From Lycocorax pyrrhopterus obiensis (lineage: Eukaryota; Chordata; Aves; Passeriformes; Paradisaeidae), in NCBI GenBank assembly GCA_014706295.1, contig JACSVZ010000037.1, positions 1,922,001 to 1,986,000 on the forward strand: a stretch of DNA of 64,000 nucleotides, written 5' to 3'. The first letter of the stretch is position 1. Each line of letters begins with the position of its first letter. The position numbers were made by a program, and so were the translations under genes. The notes below the pieces were generated by a model. It did not search any database, had not been told where the DNA came from, and saw only the letters and a list, made by a program, of their open reading frames with translations. Positions 1 through 10,800 of this stretch are shown here, piece after piece.

Positions 1-1767
1 TTCAAGATCCTGGGGGTGGTTGGTGTGTCAGAGAGCTTCACTTTGGCCAGACAAAGGTGCTTTGAGAGAACCTAAAGGCAGTGAGTCATTGGCACGAGGT
101 GAGGATTACAAAATATGAACACAGTGCTTGGAAAAGAATGAGTTCTGCCAACCGCAGAGCTGAGTGGCGACTGAAAAGTCAACCTACTCCTGCTCTTGTG
201 AGGCTGGAGCCTCCTGAACCCCCTTCAGCTGGTTGGGTCCTCCAGAAAAATGCAAAAAGCTGGACACTTGAAGTCCACACTTGAAGACAGACTGCAGCAG
301 CAGAAGACACTGCGTGGAGAGGTTGGAAGTGGCCAGGTCTGGATTTGGATTGGGGCATCCCGGGAGTTTCTGCACTAACTGATGTTCAGCCACGCACTGC
401 TTCACCCCAGCCTAGAAGTTACAACCATCAACCTCATTAATCTGCCAGCACAGGGTCGTGGTGCAGAGCCCCATCTCTGACGGGACTTGGTCAGAACAAG
501 AGCTGCAGACAGTGGCAAAAAATCCCAATGCAAGTGCTACCATAGTGCTGGCAGGAGAGATGGGAGCAGCTCCTGCAGGGCTGTGCCCCCTGGCAGGGTC
601 TGACAGCCCTGAGCCCCCCGTGGTGGGATGCTGTGGCCCCTGGAGCCCCTGGAGCCTCGTTGGGCCGGGTGCTCCTGCTCGGGATATTTTTAAAAAGGGT
701 AAGAAAGGAGCTGAAGGCTGTAGGGGGGAGTCACAGGAAATAACACAAATATTTGTATAGAAATAGTAGGCTCTTGGCTGTTGTTCGGATCTGGAAATTA
801 TTAAAGGGTGAAGACAAACATCTGCCATCAATTAGCAAAGAGGAGGAATAACAAAAACTCCACTGTGTCACTGGAAATGGAGGCGCTGCGTTTCCCCCGC
901 GGTTTGTCAGTGCCGGCGTGTTCGCCTCTGCTGAAGCTTCACAGAACTTTGGCTCTGGTGAGCGTGGAGCTCTTGTGGGGGACTCAGAGAGGATTTAAGG
1001 ATCTTTGGGTCTGAGGGCCTCAGTCTGCATGGCACCAGCTGGTTGCTAAATTGTGGCATGGGGTACAAAGATCAAACCGAGCTGGTATGGGCAGAACCAC
1101 GCTGGCATCCAGAGCGGAGGGAGGGAAAAGCAATTATTCCTCCTCTGGATGAGGATGCTCCTTCTTTCCTGCTTTCCATCTGTGTCCATCTGTCCAAACC
1201 TGGCTGCTTCTTAAAATCCTGGTGCTCAGATCCTGGAGGCATTCAGCCAGGGAGATAAAAACCCTCACAGCGTCTTGGAAAAGCCAAGGGGTGGTTTGGT
1301 GTGGGGCTGTGACCCCGGTGCTCTGCACCCCAGCCCACAGAGAGCAGGGTGGCTCGGGCAGAGTCTTTACCCCAAGACTGGAGACCACTTTGGCCTCAGC
1401 TTTTGGGGATGTGAGTGGTCACTCTTGCATGAAGAAATTCTTGTTGGAAGGACACGCAACAAGAGAGAAGTGATGGACAGACTGACCACGGTGGTGGTGG
1501 CAATGCTGGAGGTGACCAGCGTGGCTCACGGACTGGTCACACCCAGGCTCACAGAACCATTAAGGTTGGAACAGACCTTCAAGACCATCAAGCCCAACCT
1601 TTGAGCAAACACCACCATGCCCACTAAACCGTGAGCACGGGGGGGAACCTCTCACAGCTGGGCTGCTCCCCACAGACCAAGAGGCTCCTTCGGGCTGCAG
1701 GGCTGGGCTGGTAAAATGCCCGTGGGCACCTTGAGGGGGAAGTTCTGATCCTGCTGTTCTCCCACAG
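1..1767 (+). other. MEGF6: MEGF6 intron (5' end outside window)
   Basis: No EGF-type exon is visible in this stretch in any frame. The only recognisable element is a short CR1 remnant at 1551-1603. Confidence 0.6.
1551..1603 (-). mobile_element. CR1 LINE 3' fragment
   Basis: It reads CAGAACCATTAAGGTTGGAA and then AGACCTTCAAGACCATCAAG, the reverse complement of the avian CR1 3' end. It is about 50 bp and intronic. Confidence 0.6.
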
Positions 1768-1893
1768 AGTGCCCTGAGGGGACATTTGGGGCAGGCTGTC
1801 GGCGTCCCTGTGCCTGTGGAGGAGCGTCCTGTGACCGGAGCACGGGGCAGTGTCACTGCCCGCCTGGCCGGATGGGACACGACTGTGCCCAAG
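1768..1893 (+). CDS. MEGF6: MEGF6 exon, EGF-like repeat 1 in window
   Basis: 126 bp, 42 codons, the shortest EGF exon here. The acceptor is CCCACAG and the donor AAG|GTGAGC. It encodes [10 protein letters not shown], then the [12 protein letters not shown] end. A 20-bp tandem array starts 27 bases after its donor. Confidence 0.85.
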
Positions 1894-4800
1894 GTGAGCA
1901 CGGGCAGCAGAGCAAACGCGTGGAGGGAGGGATTTAGGTGCAGAGGGAGGAATTCAGGTGCAGAGGGAGGGATTCAGGTGCAGAGGGAGGAATTCAGGTG
2001 CAGAGGGAGGGATTTAGGTGCAGAGGGAGGGATTCAGGTGCAGAGGGAGGGATTCAGGTGCAGAGCTGTTACTTTTCTTATGCTGAAATTCAGTTTAAAA
2101 ACACCCAGTGCAATTAGAATCATCTTCGTGGAAAATTAGAAAAAATTGCAGCTTTTGATGGTGAGTCTTAAACAACAGTCCTGCTCTGCTGTCGAGGCTG
2201 AGGGAAGCACAAGCAAACACACACGATGAAAAAGATGAAGATGTTTTTGGTTGTTGTGGTCCTTAATGTAGGAGAGGAAACTTTCTTTATCTATGACTGT
2301 TTTTAATTGCCTTCACCAGATTACTCTTTAACTGCTGGAAAACTAGAGAGTCCTAAATGAAAAGCTTTTGCATGATTCTGCAGAATTGCAGCAGCTGGAA
2401 GGTGTTAGTCACATAGAGATGTCCCGCTCCTAAGACTTTGGCTCAGCAATGAAACTACGTGTGCGCAGTGCTCACCATACATTTCAAGCTGTCTTTTTTC
2501 CAGGCCCCTGGAGCAGCTTAGGACCAGTTGGAGAAGGATTCTTGCCCTGGTTTTAGCAGTTCTTAGCCTTTTGCTCCTCCTTTGCGACTCACAGCAGGTC
2601 CTGGAGCAGTGACTGATGTGCTGTCCGTGGTGTGACGGCAGCTGCGGAGTCCCTGTGCCAGCAGCACCATTTCCCACCAAGGAGCCCATGGAGCTCCCCA
2701 CAAGTGGATGCAAACCCGAAATTGGCATGAAAATCCTGGAGTGAGCTCAGAATAGCACTGATAGAGGGCTCGCACGCTGCTTGTGGAACAGGCACGGCTG
2801 TGCTGTGCTCGCTGGTGGCCACGTGCTGCGAACAAAAGTCCACGTCTTGCATGAGCACAGCCGTGATGGCGAGAGGGAGCCCAAAAGGGCAGACATTTCC
2901 CTCTGCCACCTGGGCTCTGATCCCGGTGCTGTTCTCTGTCTGCTCACGCTCCAGCTTGCCCTGAGGGTCTCTGGGGATCGGGCTGCCAGGAGATCTGCCC
3001 CGACTGTGCCAACAACGCCAGCTGTGACCCTGCCACTGGGGCCTGTCTGTGCCCGCCCGGCTACACCGGCCAGCGCTGCCAGGATGGTGAGTGTGGGCTG
3101 GGGCGGGTGCCTCAGCTGGAATGCCCATTTCCAGCTGGAATGGGAGGCATTTCTGCTGACCCGGAGCATCTGCTCCAGCGACTGGAGCATCCAGTGACTG
3201 ACAGGCTCTGCCACACTCAGCAGGGCAGGCTGAGCACTGTGCACATCTCTGTTCCCTCACACGTTGGGGCGCAGGGTGGGGACTTCAAACTCCCTCTCGT
3301 CCCCTCTCCACAGTGGTAACTTCTGCAGCAGCAGGAAGGGAGGCAAAATGCTGAGCCCCTCATCCTGCTCAGCACCTGCACTCGGGGTGTCAGAGCTATG
3401 GCAGTGCTCGTGGCTCTGCCGAAACACCGCAGGACCCGGAGGCTCTGCCGAGGTCTGGGGTTCCAGCAGCCACCTGCAGTCCCTCCCTGTTTCCCTTGGC
3501 AGTGTGTCCACCCGGCTGGTTCGGCCCCGACTGCCAGCTGAGCTGCAGCTGTGGGAACGAGGGACATTGCCATCCGGTGACCGGGACGTGCAGCTGCCCG
3601 CCCGGCTGGACGGGGCACCACTGCCAGCGAGGTACGGCACCCGTGCTCTGTCACCTTCCCTCCCGGGCCTCAGGAGTGCCAAGCTATGCTGCCATCGCTC
3701 CGTTCTCATCTGCATGCCGTGCCTCTGCCAGGGAATCTCTCTGAAATCCTTTTAGTTTCTCTGCTGTCTGCCTGGTGTCCGCCACTGGCCTTTCTGCAGC
3801 TGTGCTTGTCCCTGTGCCCGAGGGACCTTGTGACTGCTGGCACACACTGTGCCCACGCCGTGCTCTCGGGTACACACCAGTGACGGGCTCCTGCCGTGTT
3901 TTTCCAGCCTGTGACCTGGGGCGCTGGGGCCCCGACTGCGCCCACACCTGCAACTGCAGCAACAGCGACGGCAGCTGCAGCGCCGAGAGCGGGCAGTGCC
4001 TGTGCGAGGCCGGGTACACGGGCAGCCGCTGCGAGCAGAGTGAGTGCTGCCCCTGCCCTGCCTGCCCTTACACGCAGCACGGGCTGCAGGTGTTCCAGGG
4101 AAAGGCATTGGGCCAGCCCAGTCCCCTTCCCTGGCTGTGGTGCTGCTCCTGTCCCCAGGGTGGCTGGGTGATGTGGGTACACACCCGTAAAGGGCAGACT
4201 GGAACCCACTGGCTGTTACAAAAAAAGCAGCTGCCAGGTATTTTTATTCCATTCAGAGTCCGAGCCCCTGCCTTAGGATAGCTCCCCTGGGACCCGGGAA
4301 AGGACAGGCTCCTCAGTCTCGTTTCTTTCAGAGTGCCCTGAAGGGTGGTTCGGGCTGAGCTGCCGGCACCAGTGTCAGTGTGACAACGGAGCCGCCTGTG
4401 ACCACGTCAGCGGGGCCTGTACCTGCGGCCCGGGCTGGCGGGGAACCTTCTGTGAGCACGGTGAGTGCCTGAACCTGGAGGCCAGGGCTCCATCCCAGAG
4501 GGTTTGTGCTCCCCGTCTGACTTTGCTCTCCCGTTACAGCAAAGAGAACCCCTCAGGATGGTCATGGGGAGAACAAGTCTGCAAGCTGCTGTCTCTGGTT
4601 TTATTGCTGGAGGGAAAAGGTCTAGGGAAACAAAAAAAAGACTATGAAAATGTAAATAATAGGTGACCCAGTGGTTGCACAGCTGCTGCGGTCACCCGAG
4701 GGTGGACACGTTGCACACAGGGTCTTGGAGCAGCCTCTTGGAGGGGTCCCTGGATGCAGGGATCTGGCTCCCCCAGCAGCCTCTCCATGGTCAGGAACCT

Positions 4801-7800
4801 CACGCTGTCACTCTCCTGATCCACCACTGCCCTCTTCTGTACCTGAAATGTCCAAAATTGGCCTCATATTCAATATCTGCTGCCCTTAGCAGTGGCTGTC
4901 ACACCGGTGCAGCCTCACTTTGGCCACAAAGGCCACCAAGGGGCTCCTTTTCCCACTGGGAGGGCTCCAGCTCTGCATTTCGTGTGGATTTCTCCTTTGT
5001 TTTCCACAGCCTGCCCTGACGGATTTTACGGACTGGAGTGTCGGCAAGCCTGTGACTGCCTGAATGGTGCCCACTGTGACCCTGTGACGGGACAGTGCCA
5101 GTGTCTCCCGGGCTGGACCGGCCCCCGCTGTGCCCAGGGTAAGTGTCTGTGCCCAGGGTAGGTGTCTGTGCCCACGTGCCCACCCTGCCCTCCATGGGTA
5201 CTCTGGAGCCAGGGCTGTCTCTGCTGTCAGGTCGCAAGATCCGGAGGTTTGGGTTGTCTGTTCCCCACTTGTGATTCTCTCTGTGTGGAATTTAATTTGG
5301 ATTCGGAGTGGGGGGCTCTGCCTGAGCATGTTGTGATTGAATGCAATGAGGAAAAGACTCCTTCCAAATAGATAGAAGGATGTAACAGTGATGATGGCAG
5401 TGTCTGTTCAGATGTCCGGCCTGTAGGACACATTATTTCCCTGCAACACCACAAAACCACCTCACACAGCAGTCAGGTCCTCTCCCAGCCCCTGGGATGG
5501 TTGGTAGGAGCCTGGCTGCTGTAATTCCCACCCACTGCCCACCATTCCTGCCTGCTCTGCTCCCCTGCAGCGTGCCAGGAGAACAGGTACGGCCAGGACT
5601 GCAGCCAGACCTGCCACTGCTTCAACAACGCCTCTTGCAGCCACGTCAGCGGCCGCTGCCTCTGCTTAGAGGGGTGGACGGGACCCACCTGCCAGCAAGG
5701 TAACCCTTCCCAGCCCAGCCTGCCTCCCCTGCCAGCTCGGGAAGGAATGCATTCCTCGGGGTGGGCGGAATGCTGCTGCCTCTTACCTGAGCGGGTGAAA
5801 TACCAAAAAGTCGTTTTGTGGCAGCTGAGCAGCCTTGGGGGGGGGGTCACTGGCTCCTCTTGCACCAAAATTCGTGTTGCTGTGTATCAGACCATCCACC
5901 CATGGCTCTGGCAGCGTGGCACAAGCCTCCAGAACTGTGTCCTGACTGGGATGTTTGTCCTGCTTCTCCCTCAGCCTGCCCGGCGGGTTTTTACGGGAAG
6001 AACTGCCAGCAGCGCTGCCTCTGCCAGCACGGCGGCACCTGTGACCCGGCCACGGGGGCCTGTGCTTGCCCCGCGGGCTGGACCGGGCTGGCCTGCGAGC
6101 TGGGTGAGGAAACAGCCAGAGAAATGGCTCTGGGGCAAACAGGTCCTGGTTTGGAGTGGTTTCCCCCTGAAGGTTGGAGGTGATGTGCGAGGGGTTGGGG
6201 TGCACAGTCCTTCCTGCGCGTACGGGGCGGTGGGAGCTGGAACGGTGGGAGCTGGGAGGGTGGGAGCTGGGAGGGTGGGTAGCAGGACAGTGTCTCACCC
6301 TGTGCCCCTGCCAGCCTGTGCCCAGGGGCAGCACGGCCTGGACTGCCAGCAGCGCTGCGAGTGCCAGCACGGGGGGCTCTGTGACCGCCGGATGGGGCAG
6401 TGCCTCTGCCAGCCCGGCTGGACCGGCGACAAGTGCGAGAGACGTAAGCGGGGTACAGGGGGGACTGATGTGGGCATCGATGGCTCTGGCAGCACCTGGC
6501 ACTGCACAGGGAGGGTCTGGGGGCTTAAGCAAAGACATAAAATTCAGATTTCAGCCCAGCAGGGAGCTGGCAGTGCTGTAGTTTTGGCTGTGCCCCAGTT
6601 TTGCCCGTTGCTGTGCTTTCTCCTTCCATTGAATCCCAGAGGGGTTTGGGTGGGAAGGGACCTTAAGGATCATCCAGTTCCAGCCCCATCTGGTTCCTGT
6701 CCTCTGAAGGTGCTGGTGCACACCCAGAGCAGCCTGTGGCAGTGCTGGTGGGAGGGGGATGGGATTCCCAAAGGCACAGTGCAAAGCCATAGGCCCCAGG
6801 CAGGGATAGGGGCAGCAACCCTGCATGGTGAAACCAAAACACCAGGGGAGGATCTTCCTCTGCCACAGAGGGTAACAGAGGATCATCCCCTTCCCATTCT
6901 TCCTGCTGTGTGTCCTTGTATCACACTGACCCTCAGGGCCTGGCTTTGCTGCCAAGCCCCAGCAAACCACAACATCTGTCCCTTGGTGGCTCCGTGTCTG
7001 CTGTGTCCTTAGCTGTGACACGCCCTGGCAATCTCCTCCCCACGAGGGAGCGTTGGAAAGGTTCTTGGCCTTCAGAGAAGTGACAGGGACCTCCTCACGT
7101 ATCAGCACACCAAGCAGAGATCCACAAGCTTCTTCCCTTCCGGGGTCATGACACCTCAGCCTGGCACGTCCTTAAATCAGGGTGTAAAGTCCAGTGGCAG
7201 CACTTGCCAGCTGAAGTCTGGCACAAGGGAGCTGCCACCGGAGCCTCAGCTGCCACCAGCCACTCTCAGGTTTCCTGCTGGGAATGTTCTTCCCTTCAGG
7301 AGGCTGGGAACAGCTCGGCTGGCAGCTGAGGCTTGGCCACATGAATCACCTCGCTGGATCCCGCTGCATCCCGAGGCACCGTGTCCCCTCCCAGCATGGT
7401 CACAGGCTCCCAGAGCCCCACACGCAGCCTCAGCAGCGCCAGGCAGTGTTAAGCACTTCTATAAATTCTTTCAGTATCAATTAATGAAGAAACCCACCCA
7501 AAAGGTAGAAATTATGTTTTTTTTTTTTAAAAAAGAACCAAGCTAGGGTCCTGTCAGCTCCCCAGGGCTGTATTTCAGGCTGCCTGTGTGTGCACAAGGG
7601 ACAGGCCCAGTCAGCTGTGGAACTACTGGGAAAAAGCCCCAAAAAGTCACCTTTTTTGTGCAAATTGTCCTCTCTCCTGTGTTTTCATCCCTGAAGCTTG
7701 TCCGGAGGGGCTGTTTGGGGCACGCTGTGAGGAGCTCTGTGACTGTGGGGACAACGTCTCGTGCCACCACATCACTGGCACTTGTGATTGCCCCCGTGGC

Positions 7801-10800
7801 TGGAGGGGCCGGCGCTGCGAGAAAGGTGAGGAACACCCCTGGGTAAGGGAAATCCAGGGAAACAGCGGCTGCTCCAGAGCCTGGGAAGGAGGGAAACTTC
7901 ATTTTTAATGAGAATTACAAGTTGGGGCAATATATTTTGAGGCTGTTGGGCTGGCTTGGTACCGGGGCAGGATCCCCTTGGGTTCTGGTGCCTTCCAGGC
8001 ATTAACATTGACTTAAAATCCAGGCAGGAGACTCACATCCCGTTGTTTGTTTTCCCACAGCCTGCCTGCCAGGCTTCTTTGGGAAGAACTGTGCCAGCCG
8101 CTGCTCCTGTCCCCTGGGAGTGCCCTGCCACCACGTCACCGGCCAGTGCGGCTGCCCGCCGGGGCTGACCGGCTCTGGATGTGAAAAATGTACGGAGATG
8201 GGAATGATCCTCTTCCAGCTCTGCTGCCAGGCTCCGGGAACGTGAGGGGTCAAGCGATTCCTACAGAAAATAGAAGGGGAAGAAAAAAAAATATATAAAT
8301 AAGGAAAAACAGCCCAAGAGCAGAGCTGTGCCAAGGAGCGACTCCCAGCCTGGCAGCTGGGTGCATGCCTGCGGAATGTTAGCGGGGCAGAGGGAGCCAA
8401 GTGGGAAATCAGAGCTGGGTATTTATCCAGAGGATTAGCAATGAATCACTATAAAAATGAGCTCCTGTGGGTATGAGCAAGGCTGGAAGAGACAGAGGTG
8501 TGTGAGCACATTCCTCACGCAGAGGACACTGCTGGATTTGCCATCTCTGCGTGTGGAGCTTGCAGAAATGTGAGGGCAGGCGGGGCTGGCACAGCAAAAG
8601 GCACCTAATGCCTTTAAGGACTTGCTTTTCCTGTCAATCCTGGAGTGAAGGAATCTTTTGCATGTGGGTCCCTTTGCTTTTTTGGGTGGCGGAGAACTTT
8701 TACTGCCTTAAAAGGCTCTCTAAATCCTGGCTAAAAATAAAAAGGGAAAAAAAAAAGCCTTGCAGAGAGGGGTGGGATGGCTCCTGAGCCACCTTGGTGC
8801 CGTGTCTCCTCACAGCCTGCCTGCCAGGGACCTTCGGGGAGGGCTGTGCCCAGATCTGCCAGTGCGCCGGAGCCACCCAGGAGTGTCACCCTGTCACCGG
8901 GGCCTGTGTCTGCCCGCCCGGCTTCCACGGTCCCACCTGCCAGCTGGGTGAGTCCTGCTCTGGTCCCTTTGCAGGCTGTCCCGTCCTGAAATCCTGGTGC
9001 CGTCAGGGATGCGTGTGGGTTGAGTTCTGGGTGCTTTGGGGCTGCTCTGTGTGACAGAGCGGATCAGAACCCCTTGGGTGGTGCCAGCCTGGCACAGACC
9101 CGCTCCCAGCAGAGCTCTCTGCCTCCTCCCTGGTGGATTTTCCCGGGGTGTCTGGACCTTGTTCTCGTATTTTTGGACACTGAGGCCGCTGTCTGTTGTC
9201 CCCTCAGAGTGCTCCCCGGGGTGGTATGGCCGTGACTGCGCGAGGCCGTGCCAGTGCAAGAACGGGGGCCGGTGTGACGCTGCCACGGGGATGTGCCACT
9301 GCCCGGCGGGCTTCATCGGCGCTGACTGCGGCATCGGTGAGCGCTGGTTCAGCCAGAGGGGATGGGAAAGCAGGGGAGCCCCCTCAGGGGGAGGTGAGGG
9401 GTGGGAGATGCAGACCCTGCCCACAGAAGGGCTGCTGACCCTGTGGGGGATGAGCAGCGGACCAGGGACTGAGTCCTGAGAAAAGCTCCTTGTGTCCCTT
9501 CAGCACCTGTGCTGGCAGCAGTGCCCTCCTGCTGTGTCCCAGGGAATGAGCCCGCAGCTGATCGTGTTTGCTGTCTGCCTTAGCCACAGAAACACTTCCC
9601 TGCTCCATTTATTTTATGATAAAGTGATTTCTCCTGACACGCCATGCCCTCGCTGTACACAGGCACGGCTTGGCAGGGCTTGGAGCAACCTGGCTTAGTG
9701 GAAGGTGTCCCTGCCCATGGCAAGGGCTTGGAAACAGATGATCTTTAAGGTCTCTTCCAACCCAAACCATTCCATGGTTCTGTGATACAGCAGTGCAGGG
9801 CTGGAGGCTCCTTCTGCCTCCCATCGCTCAGCTCCAGCGCTCTGCAAAGCTTTCCCTCTCCCACCTCCCACCTCTCCAGCCCTGCTTTGGCCTGACCGAG
9901 GTTTTCCTCCCACCAGGATGCCCCGCTGGCCGCTACGGCCAGGACTGTGCAGGGCTGTGCTCCTGCGGGGCCGGTGTTCCCTGTGACCCCGTCACCGGAG
10001 ACTGTGTGTGCCCTCCAGGCAGAGCTGGCTCCGCGTGTGAGCAAGGCAAGTATGGGCCGTGGGGTGGTGCATCAGGACTGTCAGGCAGTGGGTTGGGAAA
10101 GGTCCTGAGCAGGAGCTGATTTCCCTGCCCTGAGATCTCTGCTCGTGGTCCGTGTGCCCACCACGGCTGCCTCTGCCCCTGCAGGTTGTGAGAAGCAGCG
10201 GTACGGGGTGGGCTGCCAGCAGCCCTGCTCCTGCCACAACGGGGGGCTCTGTGACACCGCCGACGGCTCCTGCTCGTGTGCGCCGGGCTGGACGGGGAAA
10301 TCCTGCGAGTTAGGTAACCCTAGCCCGGATGGATTGTCCTGCACCGACCCAGTAACTGTGGAGCTCACATACTGGGTCCAGTTTCTGTTGTCCCACCCGT
10401 GCCTCACCACAGCCCTCTGAAGCGCAGGTGTGGGGCTGCTGAGCAGCTCTGCCGCTCGCTCTCGCCCGCAGAATGCCCTCCGGGAAGGTTCGGTGCCGCC
10501 TGCCAGCTGCGCTGCTCCTGCCTGCACAACGCCACCTGCGACCCGGCCACGGGGACCTGCCGCTGTCCCGCCGGCCACTACGGGCCCCTGTGCGAGCACA
10601 GTGAGTGCTGACAGCGGGGCCACCCTCGGCCTGGGGCGGGGGGAGTCTCCAAAGCTCGTCCGGAGAGCAGGAGCGCAGGACACAGGGGTGACACCAGTGT
10701 CACACAGCGCGGGGCTCTCCCTTTCCCACTGGCTCACGGCGAGCCCTCCCCCGGCAGCAGCGGCAGAGAGGTGATTCCTGATCTCTGCGGGACCCCACGG

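Noticed and set aside
5747..7012. 421-codon open frame on the plus strand
   Set aside because: It runs through two MEGF6 EGF exons in the wrong frame, and through introns. The genuine frame is given by the spliced exons.
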